Source: JALYYC01 sp963795805 (GTDB taxonomy: Bacteria > Chloroflexota > Dormibacteria > CF-121). From it: 64,000 bases of DNA. Position numbers and translations under genes: made by a program. Each line of letters starts with the position of its first letter. Positions within the stretch are counted from its first letter, which is position 1. The DNA lies in assembly GCA_963795805.1 (NCBI GenBank), contig CAWCIV010000004.1, positions 62,001-126,000 of the forward strand, in the 5' to 3' direction. This document shows positions 25,601-34,142 of the stretch, one piece after another. The notes under the pieces were generated by a model that saw only the letters and a program-made list of their open reading frames with translations, did no database searches and was not told the DNA's origin.

Positions 25601-26716
25601 GCCGACGGCGGCCGACCAGGTTTGTTTCCCGGTGGAGGCGTCGATCCCGAAGATGTTGCCGAGCGTAGACCCGATATAAACGGTGCCATTGACGACGATC
25701 GGAGCAGTCGACAGTGAGGCGTCACCGGTGAAACTCCAGAGCGATGCGTTTGTCGCGAGGTCAACCGCCTGAAGTGTTGAACCATTCAGGAAAAATCCGG
25801 TCGAACCACTGAATGCGGGCGCAACGCTCGCATTGAAGGTGCCGAGGTTCGCCCCTGTCCCCGCGTCGAGGACCGTGTTGCCGCGGGCGGCGTCACGGAC
25901 GTAGAGCTTGCCGTTGTAGAGGACGGCGGTCTTTCCGCCGCCACCTTCACAACCCGTGGCATGGTGCCAGAGGAGGGCGCCGGTCAGGGGTTCGAAGTCA
26001 TAGGTTTGTGCGCAGGCGTAGGAAACGTAGACGCCCGAGTTCGTGACGACCGGGGTGCTGTGGTCGCCATTCATCACCGAGGCCTGCCAGGCAATCGCGC
26101 CGGTGGCCTCGTGAATTGCGTACAGGGTGCCGCCCGATCCGGCGCCGCTGGTGTAGACGAGGTCGGAGTTTGATCCAAAGATCGACCCCGAGGGCGGTGA
26201 GGTGAAGCTGGTCTGACCGGGAAGCTGCGTGGCCCACTGGCTGGCGCCACTCTGGGCATCGAAAGCCTGCATCTGACCGGTCGAGTTAATGGTGAAGACA
26301 CGTCCGTTGTCGTAGGACGCATTCGCCCAGAACGACCCGCCCAGGTCAACCGGGCCCCAGGCGATCGCACCCGTGCGGTAGTTGATCGCGTAGAGCTGCG
26401 CGTGATTGGTTGTCGGATTGGTCGTGGTGACAAAAATTCCCTCCGGGGCAAGGAGCGGATATGAGACCGGACCGCCGAGATTGAGTGTCCAGGCTGGCTG
26501 GAGTGGCGGAGCCATGGTCTGAATTCCCGGCGAACCGCCGTGCGAAGGATTGACCTGATAGGTCATGCCCTGGTCAGTCGTGGTCGTTTGCGGGTACGGG
26601 TTCCAGGCGGCCGCGGCGACCGGTTGGACGGTGATCAGGGCGAGCGCAACGGCCGCGCTGGCGCTAAGCGCCAGAGCGCGACGAATCAGCGGCGCGCCTT
26701 GCTGGCCCAACGTCAT
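22624..26716 (-). CDS. Giant secreted PQQ-propeller/Ig-like repeat protein, frameshifted
   Basis: Two frames give one exported protein of about 1363 residues. After a signal peptide (RRALALSASAAVALALITVQPVAAA) comes a PQQ/WD-type propeller with repeats such as LYAINYRTGAIAWG, MQAFDAQSGASQWA and IFGIDASTGKQTW. Next is a choice-of-anchor/HYDIN-like domain (FGVKSLGTSTTVPVAI), at least seven Ig-like repeats (about 75-85 residues, with FDQYGN, SCTxxxCTAT and GPHTVTA), and a C-terminal FN3 domain (PAAPTGLTATAQSGHKITLSW). The break near 24450-24475, in a GGGCCC-rich run, equals one extra base and falls inside one Ig repeat. No LPxTG motif or membrane anchor is visible at the end. It may be a surface or matrix protein; no enzymatic role can be claimed. 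Confidence 0.8.
23282..23623 (-). repeat. 93-base perfect direct repeat inside the Ig-like array
   Basis: The 93 bases at 23282-23374 recur exactly at 23531-23623, offset by 249 bases (83 codons, one Ig unit). The flanking bases match less well. The identity covers the FDQYGNDLGPAAGTGYSI part of the repeat, so either a recent unit duplication or gene conversion has occurred. Confidence 0.85.
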
Positions 26717-26797
26717 TCGGCCCAGTGAAACATCGGAACCTTGCGGCGAAGGTAACGGCCCGGCTCGGACTTCGCTTCAGTCGGCCAAAAAACTTCA

Positions 26798-26825
26798 TTG
26801 ATTTTTGCCGACACGCGCATATAAT
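26798..26825 (+). promoter_or_regulatory. Sigma70-like promoter for the small gene at 26917
   Basis: TTGATT (26798-26803) and a perfect TATAAT (26820-26825) are 16 bases apart in the gap between the divergent giant-protein gene and the small gene at 26917. The predicted leader is about 85 bases. This is the best promoter match in the window. The surrounding 200-base gap holds no other feature I can support. Confidence 0.6.
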
Positions 26826-26916
26826 TAGCGGCTGAAATTGCGCTGACGGTTATCGACCGGCCGACCGTGGCGCGCGAGAGATTGTGGGGACGATCTCACG
26901 CAAAGGGGAAAAGACG

Positions 26917-27123
26917 GTGCAGGACCTCACGGAGCGTCGTAATGAGGAGGCCCGCGAAGTTCGCGATCTTCTCGCTGCCAAGTTGAAGGTCCATCCCATC
27001 TGGCTGGGCGGCCTCGACACCCAGGCGGCCCGCCACATCTACGTCTTCATCCAGTCGCTCGAGGGTCGCAAACCGTTCGGGCGCGTCCGGCGTCAGCGGG
27101 CGCCGAACCTCACGCTCGACTAG
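26917..27123 (+). CDS. Small hypothetical protein, 68 residues
   Basis: The start is GTG 26917, with AAGGGGAA six bases upstream; GTG 26884 is an in-frame alternative. The product is charged and helical (LTERRNEEAREVRDLLAAKLKVHP), then IWLGGLDTQAARHIYVFIQSLEGRKPFGRV. It has no signal, Cys pair or known motif. A strong promoter lies 90 bases upstream. It ends 53 bases before the alpha-galactosidase GTG and could share its message. Function is unknown. Confidence 0.6.
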   Translation: MQDLTERRNEEAREVRDLLAAKLKVHPIWLGGLDTQAARHIYVFIQSLEGRKPFGRVRRQRAPNLTLD

Positions 27124-27176
27124 CCATCACCCTGGAGCTCAAGGCCCTCGCCGACCAGGTCGCCGGAACCTTTACC

Positions 27177-29234
27177 GTGCTCGCCGGCGACCGCACGCTG
27201 CTGCGAAAGGCCGCCTGCGCGGTCAAGGTCAATGGGACCTGGCATGCGAGCACGGCCTCACCTCAACCACATGAGGACGCGGCGACGATCACCTGGCAAG
27301 CCGGGCCGGCGGTAGCGATCGCCCGGCTGATTCAGCACGAGGGCGGCGTCGTCATCGAATGCGAGCTGAACAATCGCGGCGAGGCCTCGCTCACCTTCAA
27401 CGCCTGGCGACCCCTGGTCGTGGATGGTGGCGGCTCCGCCCTGCACGTCGGTGAGGAGCCGTGGCGAGCGAGCGCGCTGATCAACGGCTACCAATCCTGG
27501 GACTACGCCGGTATCCATCCGCTGGACGAGGCGATCAAGGAGGGCGACCGAAACCCGCCCGCCTACTCCTGGTGGACCGCAGCCATTTGTGACGGACAGG
27601 CAATGTTCGTGGCCCAGGTGTTGAAAGCTCGGCGCTTCGCCACGGTTTTCACCTGGCGCTATCACCGCGATCAGCACCCTGACGACACGCTGCCCACCGA
27701 CATCCCCAACTTCGTCGCGGAGCAGCACGGCTCCCCCCTGTCGCAGCCGGAACAGCGCAGCGGCATGCCGGAGGCCTTGCAGCTCGAGGTCCCGCCTGGC
27801 GAAGGGATCGTCTCCGACCCGGTCCTGCTGGTCTATGGCGAGGACGGTACGGCGACGCTGCGCAAGGCGATCGCGCTCGCCGGCCGGGCCTCCAGTGCCT
27901 GCAGCTATCCGGTGGTGCCCCGCGGCTGGTGCAGCTGGTACCACCTCGGGCTGGGGGTCACCGCCGAGGACATCGCCCGGCACGCGGCCTTTGTCGCGAA
28001 GCGATTTCCCGAGCTGGCGAAAACGACCGGCTCGGGGCACCGGCCGATCATCCAGCTCGACGATGGCTGGATGCCACGCTGGCAGCGTTGGGGCGACTGG
28101 GTCGCGAATGAATACTTCTCGCAGGGGCTGAAGGCGCTGGCCAGTTCGGTGCGACGCCACCGGCTGGAGAGCGGCATCTGGCTCGCGCCGTTCCACGTGG
28201 CGGCCGACTCCCAGCTGGCGCAGGCGCATCCCGACTGGCTGGTGACGACCGACGCCGGGCAACCCCTCGTCGACCCGCGGCTCAACCGTGCCTACCACGT
28301 GCTCGATCCCACGCACCCCGAGGCGGTCAAGTTTCTCGAAGACCTGTTTCGCGGCCTTCGCAAGGACGGCTTCACCTATTTCAAGCTGGACTTCCTGTAC
28401 GGCGCCGCCTACGAAGGGCGCCGGCACGATGCGGAGGTGACCGGGACGCAGGCGCTCCGGCTCGGCCTGAAGAAGATCTTCGACGCGGTGAACCCGCCGG
28501 GCAAGCCGGAGGAGGCCTTCATCCTCGCCTGCGGCGCGCCCCTGCTCCCGATCGTGGGCCTCGTCCACGGCAGCCGCACCGGCGGCGACGTTGGTGCCCC
28601 GCAAATGGTCGATGGCAAAGTGGCGCCGCCCTACATCGGATTCGCGCTGATCCTCTCCATGGCCCGCAACCAGGCGGCGCGGCTCTTTTTCGACCACAGC
28701 CTCTTCATCGTCGACGCCGACGTCGTGATGGCCGCCTCGCCGCAGCTCACGCCCGACCAGGCGCGCGTGATGATCACGATTGCCGCGCTCTCCGGCGGCA
28801 TCTTCATGCTGAGCGACGACCTCGAGACGCTGCCGCCCGATCGACTGGCGCTGCTGCGGAACCCGAATGTCCTGGGCCTGGTCGGCGGCCCCGCCGCGGA
28901 ACCGGTGCACCTCTTCAGCGCGCCGGACCGCGAGGCATCCGACCACTGGTACGCCTCACCGCAGGAACTCCCGCCGCTGTGGGTGCGGGCCGACGCCGAT
29001 GGGACATTCATCGCGGCGGTCTACAACTGGAGTGACCAGGCGCGGCCGTACCGCCTCCGGTTCGCCGAGGTCACCGGTGCCGGGGGTGCCTTTACGATCG
29101 TCGATCTCTGGTCTCATCGACGCGGCGGACGCAGCCTCGGCGTGCGAACGGACGGCCTCCGCTTGCGCCTGGCGCCGCACAGTGTGCGACTACTTAAAAT
29201 GGAACCCACAACGGCCGGGCCGCCGCGGTCCTGA
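27177..29234 (+). CDS. GH36-type alpha-galactosidase
   Basis: A 685-residue glycosidase with an N-terminal beta-sandwich (INGYQSWDYAGIHPLD), a (beta/alpha)8 barrel (VPRGWCSWYHLGLGVT; IIQLDDGWMPRWQRWGDW) and a C-terminal beta domain. The nucleophile is probably Asp405 in YFKLDFLYGA, and the acid/base probably Asp471 in HGSRTGGDVG, matching the family order. Members hydrolyse terminal alpha-galactose from oligosaccharides such as melibiose or raffinose. No signal peptide is seen, so it is likely cytoplasmic. GTG 27177 is the first conventional start, but similar-looking coding sequence (LKALADQVAGTFTV) extends upstream in frame, so a non-standard start near 27132 is possible. No sugar transporter is adjacent. 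Confidence 0.85.
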   Translation: MLAGDRTLLRKAACAVKVNGTWHASTASPQPHEDAATITWQAGPAVAIARLIQHEGGVVIECELNNRGEASLTFNAWRPLVVDGGGSALHVGEEPWRASALINGYQSWDYAGIHPLDEAIKEGDRNPPAYSWWTAAICDGQAMFVAQVLKARRFATVFTWRYHRDQHPDDTLPTDIPNFVAEQHGSPLSQPEQRSGMPEALQLEVPPGEGIVSDPVLLVYGEDGTATLRKAIALAGRASSACSYPVVPRGWCSWYHLGLGVTAEDIARHAAFVAKRFPELAKTTGSGHRPIIQLDDGWMPRWQRWGDWVANEYFSQGLKALASSVRRHRLESGIWLAPFHVAADSQLAQAHPDWLVTTDAGQPLVDPRLNRAYHVLDPTHPEAVKFLEDLFRGLRKDGFTYFKLDFLYGAAYEGRRHDAEVTGTQALRLGLKKIFDAVNPPGKPEEAFILACGAPLLPIVGLVHGSRTGGDVGAPQMVDGKVAPPYIGFALILSMARNQAARLFFDHSLFIVDADVVMAASPQLTPDQARVMITIAALSGGIFMLSDDLETLPPDRLALLRNPNVLGLVGGPAAEPVHLFSAPDREASDHWYASPQELPPLWVRADADGTFIAAVYNWSDQARPYRLRFAEVTGAGGAFTIVDLWSHRRGGRSLGVRTDGLRLRLAPHSVRLLKMEPTTAGPPRS

Positions 29235-29255
29235 CCGCCACCCAGATCCAAAATC

Positions 29256-29876
29256 ATGCGTCGCGTGCTCTTTTTTCGTGTCTACGACGTGCTGCCCGCC
29301 CGGCTCCCGGAGCTGGAGCGCGACACGCGCGATTTCGCCCGCAGCCGAGCCTGGAGGGGCGATGGCTTCTGGCTGGCAACCTCCCTGACCACCTCGCTCT
29401 TCGAGGCGGAGTACTTCCGCCACGCCAGCGAGGAGGAAGGGCCAGCGCTGTCGGGCGCGGGCTTTATCCGGTTGCTCGGCGATGAGACCGACGCGATCGC
29501 CTCGCTCTACTTCCTCAACGACGTCTCGCAGCGCTTCCACGGCCGTGCCGTGCTGAAAGACGAGGAGAACCCGATCGCCAAGCTTCGCAACCTCGACATC
29601 CGGCAAGGACGGCTCCCGTCGGGGATGCCGATCGAGGACGTGCTCGCCGCGCGGCCCGTGATCAAGAAGCTGGAGGGCGAGGCGATCACGTTTTATCCGC
29701 CGACGTACCGGCCGAACCCGTACTTTCGCCGGGACAAGCCCGGCATGTGGGGCTTCAGCCTCAAGGGTGGGATCCGTGATTTTGCCCCATCGTTCCTGGA
29801 AGCCGAGGCGGAGGCGATGCGGATCTATCGCGGGTTCCGGCACATCAAGCGCGATTTCGAAGACCTCGAGCCATGA
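29256..29876 (+). CDS. Conserved-looking hypothetical protein, 206 residues
   Basis: I do not recognise this family. The protein is soluble, with no signal or membrane segment, and reads MRRVLFFRVYDVLPARLPEL, then GFWLATSLTTSLFEAEYF, GRAVLKDEENPIAKLRNLD and ITFYPPTYRPNPYFRRDKPG. The even spacing of hydrophobic and charged residues and the G+C-rich third positions support a real gene. It overlaps the alpha/beta hydrolase start by ATGA and follows the alpha-galactosidase by 21 bases, so the three probably share a transcript. Confidence 0.7.
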   Translation: MRRVLFFRVYDVLPARLPELERDTRDFARSRAWRGDGFWLATSLTTSLFEAEYFRHASEEEGPALSGAGFIRLLGDETDAIASLYFLNDVSQRFHGRAVLKDEENPIAKLRNLDIRQGRLPSGMPIEDVLAARPVIKKLEGEAITFYPPTYRPNPYFRRDKPGMWGFSLKGGIRDFAPSFLEAEAEAMRIYRGFRHIKRDFEDLEP

Positions 29877-30739
29877 CCGACGCCACCGTCACCCTCAAGA
29901 CCGCCGACGGGCTCGACCTGCACGTCCGGCGCTGGCAGGACCCGGCCGTCCCGCGGGTGTGGACCTTCGTCGTCGTGCATGGGCTGGGCGAGCACAGCGG
30001 CCGTTACCAGCGGTTCGCCGAATGGTTCACCGGGCATGGCGCGACGGTGTACGCGATGGACCTGCGCGGCCACGGCCGGAGCGGCGGACCCCGCGGGCAC
30101 ACGCCCAGCCTGGACGCCTTGATCGACGACATCGACCGGGTGGTGAAATACGCGCGCGACGAGAGCGGCGGCCCGGTGGTGCTGGTCGCCCATTCCTTCG
30201 GCGGGCTGCTCGGGATCGCCTATGCGTTGCGTCATCCCGATCACATCGACCGGGCCGTCTTCAGCGCGCCGGCGTTGAAGGTCAAGGCCAAGGTGCCCGC
30301 CTGGAAGCGCGCCGTCGCCGGGGTGCTTCCACGGATCGCGCCGCGTGCCGCCCTTTCCAACGAGGTCGACCCGGCCATCCTCAGTCACGACCCGGCGGTC
30401 GGCCCCGCCTACGCCAGCGACCCGCTGGTCCACAACCGGATCACGGCCGGCCTCTATGGGACGACGTTCGCCCAGGGCGAGGCGATCATCGCGCGAGCCG
30501 GCGAGCTTCGGCTCCCGTTCCTGCTGCAGCACGGTTCGCAGGACCAGCTCATCGATCCCGGCGGCAGCCAGCGGTTCTTCGCCCGCGCCACGGCGCCGGA
30601 GCGTGCCTTCTGCCTCTATCCCGGCATGTACCACGAGATCTATAACGAGGTCGAGCAGGAGATGGTCTTCCAGGACATCGAAAGCTGGCTGACGCAACGC
30701 ACCGAGGCGCACCTGACCGGCTGGAATCCTCCGCCCTGA
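29873..30739 (+). CDS. Alpha/beta hydrolase, monoacylglycerol lipase-like
   Basis: A 288-residue alpha/beta-hydrolase. VVVHGLGEHSGRY carries the oxyanion HG; AMDLRGHGRSGGPRGH is the typical lysophospholipase/MGL strand; the nucleophile is Ser108 in VAHSFGG (Phe where most relatives have Met); Asp224 lies in HGSQDQLIDP; and His254 in YPGMYHEIYNE completes the triad. Relatives hydrolyse monoacylglycerols or lysophospholipids. No signal peptide is present. It is coupled to the upstream hypothetical gene by a four-base overlap and sits 17 bases before dtd. The substrate is not determined. Confidence 0.88.
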   Translation: MTDATVTLKTADGLDLHVRRWQDPAVPRVWTFVVVHGLGEHSGRYQRFAEWFTGHGATVYAMDLRGHGRSGGPRGHTPSLDALIDDIDRVVKYARDESGGPVVLVAHSFGGLLGIAYALRHPDHIDRAVFSAPALKVKAKVPAWKRAVAGVLPRIAPRAALSNEVDPAILSHDPAVGPAYASDPLVHNRITAGLYGTTFAQGEAIIARAGELRLPFLLQHGSQDQLIDPGGSQRFFARATAPERAFCLYPGMYHEIYNEVEQEMVFQDIESWLTQRTEAHLTGWNPPP

Positions 30740-30755
30740 TCGCGACGCCAGAGCC

Positions 30756-31214
30756 GTGCGGGTCGTGATCCAGCGGGTCACCGAGGCCTCGGTGACCTGG
30801 GAGGGCGGCGCGTCGTCGATCGGCGCCGGCTTCTGCATCCTGGTTGGCGTCGCGGACACGGACACCGAGCGGGATGCCGACTACCTTGCCGAGAAGATCC
30901 TCAAGCTGCGGGTCTTCAGTGACGACGCCGGGAAATTCAACCTGAGCGCGACGCAGGTGGGTGGCAGCCTGCTGGTGATCTCGCAGTTCACGCTCTTTGC
31001 CGATGCGCGAGGCCAGAATCGGCCCAGCTTTCTCAAGGCGGCACGGCCCGAGGTTGGACAGCCGCTGCTGGACCGGTTCATCGACCGGCTGCGGACCAGC
31101 GGCCTCCGGGTCGAGGCCGGCTCCTTCGGCGCGCAGATGGCGGTGCGGCTGGTGAATGACGGCCCGGTGACCCTGGTCCTCAGCACCGACGACTGGCAGA
31201 CGCGCATCGGCTGA
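30756..31214 (+). CDS. dtd: D-aminoacyl-tRNA deacylase
   Basis: The 152-residue product is a complete DTD: MRVVIQRVTEASVTWEG at the start, FCILVGVADTDT, the catalytic SQFTLFAD (76-83) and the cross-subunit NDGPVT (134-139), with the Gly-cisPro-like region intact. It removes D-amino acids, and glycine mischarged on tRNA-Ala, from tRNA in the cytoplasm. Start GTG 30756; the product's first residues match the family exactly. It may be transcribed with the hydrolase gene 17 bases upstream. Confidence 0.94.
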   Translation: MRVVIQRVTEASVTWEGGASSIGAGFCILVGVADTDTERDADYLAEKILKLRVFSDDAGKFNLSATQVGGSLLVISQFTLFADARGQNRPSFLKAARPEVGQPLLDRFIDRLRTSGLRVEAGSFGAQMAVRLVNDGPVTLVLSTDDWQTRIG

Positions 31215-31368
31215 GTGGCGGTCCGCCTACGCGGCACGCCGTAGGGTCCTGTCACTTGATTGTGGCGGCGGGTTGCTGCCGGAACACAAGGGGCTATCGA
31301 ATCGTGACGCTACGAAAGTCGCAATGTTGCGCAGAGAAGCCGGCGATAGCCTATGGGCGAGGAATCCA

Positions 31369-31974
31369 ATGGTGACCCAGATGACGAACCGGCTGCTCGC
31401 GACGGTGATGGCGTTCGCCGTCAGCACAGGCATCGCGGCCCACGCGGCGAAGGACCCGGGCCATGCGCTGCCGGGCGTCACGGTGACGGCGGTGGCGGGC
31501 CCGACCGTGCCGGGGCACACCGTCGCGGCGCCGAGGGTGACCGTCACCGTGCAGACGGTCAGCCTGCCGGCGGCCACCTCGCTGCCGCAGGCGGTGCAGG
31601 TTGCCGCCAACCACGTCAGCGATGCGGCGACCGCCGCGGTCGATCCCACCGCCGCCGTTCGGGCCGCCTTCCAGCGTGACCACGTCGCCCTGGAGCACCT
31701 TCGTCAGCTCGGTTCCGGACTGAACAGCCGGGGCCGCCAGGCGTTCAACCAGCGCATCTCCGACAACGAGGCGCGGCTGGTGGACATTGAAAAGACGGCG
31801 CTGGCTTCGAGGACGCAGGCCGCCTCCAGCATCAAAGACATGGATAGCCTGGTCGCATCGGTCAACGGGTTACTTAAGGCCGAGCTCGCCCGGGAGCGCG
31901 ACCAGAAGTCCGGCGACACCAGGTCCGGCGACAACAAGTCGGGCTTAAACCAGAATCACCAGTCGGAGAACTAA
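31369..31974 (+). CDS. Secreted hypothetical protein, 201 residues
   Basis: ATG 31369 has GAGG six bases upstream and gives a signal peptide MVTQMTNRLLATVMAFAVSTGIAAHA. The mature part has a Val/Thr/Pro-rich stretch (PGVTVTAVAGPTVPGH), then a helical region (FQRDHVALEHLRQLGSGLNSRG and ASSIKDMDSLVASVNGLLKAEL), ending in a polar tail rich in Lys, Ser, Asn and Gly. No named domain is recognised. It runs tail to tail with the HAAS-domain gene with a four-base overlap. An extracellular or envelope location is inferred from the signal alone. Confidence 0.65.
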   Translation: MVTQMTNRLLATVMAFAVSTGIAAHAAKDPGHALPGVTVTAVAGPTVPGHTVAAPRVTVTVQTVSLPAATSLPQAVQVAANHVSDAATAAVDPTAAVRAAFQRDHVALEHLRQLGSGLNSRGRQAFNQRISDNEARLVDIEKTALASRTQAASSIKDMDSLVASVNGLLKAELARERDQKSGDTRSGDNKSGLNQNHQSEN

Positions 31975-32606
31975 GCCGCGCTCGTCGCCATACGCCGTCC
32001 CCACCGCAGCCGAAGCGCAAGGTACCCGGCCGTCACGAGCGGCAGAAATAAGATGACGAACGTCAGGACCGCGGCCTCGATGCCCTGCAAGACGGACGGA
32101 CCCTGGCAGCTACTGGAGATCACCTTGCCCGCGGCGTCAGTGACCGAGGAGCAGCTGCTGCTGGTGCCATGGGAAGCGATGGCGCCTAACAATCCCACGC
32201 CGATGTAGCCGCCCGGGGGCAGCAGTGTCCCAATCAGTTTGTCGCGCCAGTTCCAGGCCGGCGATATCCAGAGAAGAAGCACGCCGATCGGCCAGAAGAA
32301 CGGCACGAGGATCACCGCCGCGATTTCGAGCGCGCCGGGCCGAAGGGCCGATGGCAGCTGTGGCTCGCGCAGGCCGAGACGCTCGCGCGCGTCGCTGACC
32401 ACGACCGATGGCTCACCGAGCCGGTCGAGAATGTTGAGGATCGACGCGTCGCTTTCGGGCTCGGTCTCGCGAGCGCGGGCCTCCGCGATGTGGGCGCGCA
32501 TGTCATCGATCAGCTCGGCACGCGGGCTTTTGGGAAGATCCGCGGCAGCGGTCGACAGGCGAGCGAGATAGCCGTCGATCAACTGGTCGGCATGCGGGGC
32601 GGTCAT
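31971..32606 (-). CDS. HAAS-domain membrane protein partnered with PadR
   Basis: About 211 residues. The N-terminus (LIDGYLARLSTAAADLPKSPRAELIDDMRAHIAEA) is the helical HAAS-type domain commonly encoded beside PadR regulators; ILDRLGEPSVVVSDA is its second half. Three or four membrane helices follow (AAVILVPFFWPIGVLLLW, YIGVGLLGAIA, VLTFVILFLPLVTAGYLAL). ATG 32606 overlaps the padR stop (ATGA), and AGGAGG lies about ten bases upstream, inside padR. In such pairs the membrane protein is a target or partner of the PadR repressor. A loop with three Cys (SSCSSV; SSCQGP) is unusual. Confidence 0.8.
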   Translation of the reverse strand: MTAPHADQLIDGYLARLSTAAADLPKSPRAELIDDMRAHIAEARARETEPESDASILNILDRLGEPSVVVSDARERLGLREPQLPSALRPGALEIAAVILVPFFWPIGVLLLWISPAWNWRDKLIGTLLPPGGYIGVGLLGAIASHGTSSSCSSVTDAAGKVISSSCQGPSVLQGIEAAVLTFVILFLPLVTAGYLALRLRWGRRMATSAA

Positions 32607-32941
32607 GATTTCTTCGCCTCCTGAAGGATTCCGTCGACGGCGGCGCGGAAGCTCGTCCACTCATTCTTGAAAGCCGTCAACGCGCGCCGGCCCTCGGCGG
32701 TCAGCTCGTAGTAGCGACGCGGAGGTCCGTCCGTCGACTCCCGCCATTCGGTCTTCACCAGCCCATCGCGGCGGAGCCGGCTGAGCAGCGGGTAGAGCGT
32801 CCCCTCCGTGGTCAGCATGCCGGTCTTCCCGAGAGCGTCGATCAGGTCGAAGGCGTAGCGGGGCGTCTCTCGCATCAGCGCAAGCACGCAATACTCCAGT
32901 GCTCCCCGGCGCATCTGGCTGACCAGGCCGTCGGTAGCCAC
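32603..32941 (-). CDS. PadR-family transcriptional regulator
   Basis: The 112-residue product has the PadR winged helix: QMRRGALEYCVLALMRETPRYAFDLIDAL, then TEGTLYPLLSRLRRDGLV with the recognition helix, and PPRRYYELTAEGRRAL as the wing. It is a dimeric repressor in the cytoplasm. The start is taken as GTG 32941, since VATDGLVSQMRRG gives the usual N-terminal spacing; the internal ATG is possible. It is the first gene of a two-gene operon with the HAAS protein. An ACAAG/CTTGT inverted repeat lies 15-28 bases upstream. Confidence 0.88.
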   Translation of the reverse strand: MATDGLVSQMRRGALEYCVLALMRETPRYAFDLIDALGKTGMLTTEGTLYPLLSRLRRDGLVKTEWRESTDGPPRRYYELTAEGRRALTAFKNEWTSFRAAVDGILQEAKKS

Positions 32942-32955
32942 AAGTGCAAGGTAGC

Positions 32956-32969
32956 ACAAGCATCCTTGT
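32956..32969. promoter_or_regulatory. Candidate PadR operator
   Basis: ACAAG-CATC-CTTGT is a perfect 5-base inverted repeat, flanked by partly matching GTAGC/TAGCG, directly upstream of padR and between it and the divergent CapA-like gene. Position suggests autorepression. The match to known PadR operators is loose, so this is a weak call. Confidence 0.3.
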
Positions 32970-33044
32970 AGCGCAAGGGACTGACAGAAATTGTTACCGC
33001 TTCGCCAGTTGGACCCGGTCCAAGTCGTGTATCCTACCGGCGGT

Positions 33045-34142
33045 TTGCGTCCCCGGTCCTTTGCCCTTCTGCTCGTGCCGATCCTGGGTGCCTGCACGGG
33101 CGGGCCCACCGGGAGCGTCGGAGCCAGCGGCTCGCCCGTCGGCGCCGTTTCCACGCTCAAGCCGACTCCTACGCCCACGCCGGTCCCAACCCCGCCGCCC
33201 TTGAGCCTGGCCAGCGTGTTCGGCGCTGGGAAGCCCGACCTCTCGGTTGTCGATCAGAGCAAACTTCGGGTGCTGATCGCCACGGGGGATGTGATCCCCG
33301 CCCGCGAGGTCAACTACCAGGTGCTGCTCCACAAGGACTTCCTCTATCCCTGGCTAAAGACTGCCGATTACTTGAAGACGGGCGACCTGCTCTTCATCAA
33401 CCTCGAATCACCCCTGCTCAAGCGCTGCCCCACGACCCGCAGCGGCTTCACGTTCTGCGGCGATGCCCGCTCGATCGCGGGCCTCGACTATGCCGGCGTC
33501 AACGTCGCCAACCTGGCAAACAATCACTCGACCAACTATGGCCCGGCCGGGACGAGTGAAACGATCGCGCTGCTGGGCCAGCACGGCATCGGCGTTTCGG
33601 GAAACGGGTTATCCGTGGTTCGCGATATTCGCGGAATCAAATTCGGGTTCATCGGCTTCAACGGCGTTGGGACGCATATCGATCGAGCCGAGCTCAAGCG
33701 CGAAATCGACCTGGTCCGGCCAGCCTGCGACGTCCTCGTGGTCGCCTTTCACTGGGGCAAGGAATACGAGCTGCTTCCGACGGTCGGCCCGGGCATCGCG
33801 CCGGATAACCCGCGCGACATTGGCCACCTCGCCGTCGACCTGGGCGCCGACCTCGTGGTCGGAAATCATCCGCACTGGGTGCAGCCGGTCGAGATCTATC
33901 ACAACCGGCTGATCGCGTACGCGCATGGCAACTTCATCTTCGACCAGATGTGGTCGCAGGAGACGCGCGAGGGCGTGGTCGGCCGCTACACCTTCTATGG
34001 CACCCAGCTCGTCCGCGTCGATTACAAGCCGCTCGTCATCGACGGCTACGCCCAGCCACGCTGGCTCGACGAGACCACCGGTGAGGGGAAGGCGATCATC
34101 GACCGGATGTCGAAGGCCTCGGACCAGCTCGCCGCCGGCTAG
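33045..34142 (+). CDS. CapA-family lipoprotein (poly-gamma-glutamate synthesis-like)
   Basis: A 365-residue lipoprotein starting at TTG 33045: MRPRSFALLLVPILGAC with the lipobox Cys at 17, then a Pro/Thr linker (TPTPTPVPTPPP). The mature domain is the CapA metallophosphatase fold: VLIATGDVIPAREVN, LLFINLESPL, NVANLANNHSTNYG, VVAFHWGKEYE and ADLVVGNHPHWVQPVE, which hold the metal-ligand Asp, Asn and His residues. CapA proteins take part in poly-gamma-glutamate capsule formation, but many relatives stand alone with unknown substrate, as here: no CapB or CapC is nearby. It converges on a GT4 gene with a four-base overlap. Confidence 0.85.
   Translation: MRPRSFALLLVPILGACTGGPTGSVGASGSPVGAVSTLKPTPTPTPVPTPPPLSLASVFGAGKPDLSVVDQSKLRVLIATGDVIPAREVNYQVLLHKDFLYPWLKTADYLKTGDLLFINLESPLLKRCPTTRSGFTFCGDARSIAGLDYAGVNVANLANNHSTNYGPAGTSETIALLGQHGIGVSGNGLSVVRDIRGIKFGFIGFNGVGTHIDRAELKREIDLVRPACDVLVVAFHWGKEYELLPTVGPGIAPDNPRDIGHLAVDLGADLVVGNHPHWVQPVEIYHNRLIAYAHGNFIFDQMWSQETREGVVGRYTFYGTQLVRVDYKPLVIDGYAQPRWLDETTGEGKAIIDRMSKASDQLAAG

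Noticed and set aside
27258..28946. Long open frame antisense to the alpha-galactosidase gene
   Set aside because: High-G+C coding sequence produces long antisense frames; the product is rich in Arg/Gly/Asp repeats with no domain, while the sense strand has clear GH36 motifs.
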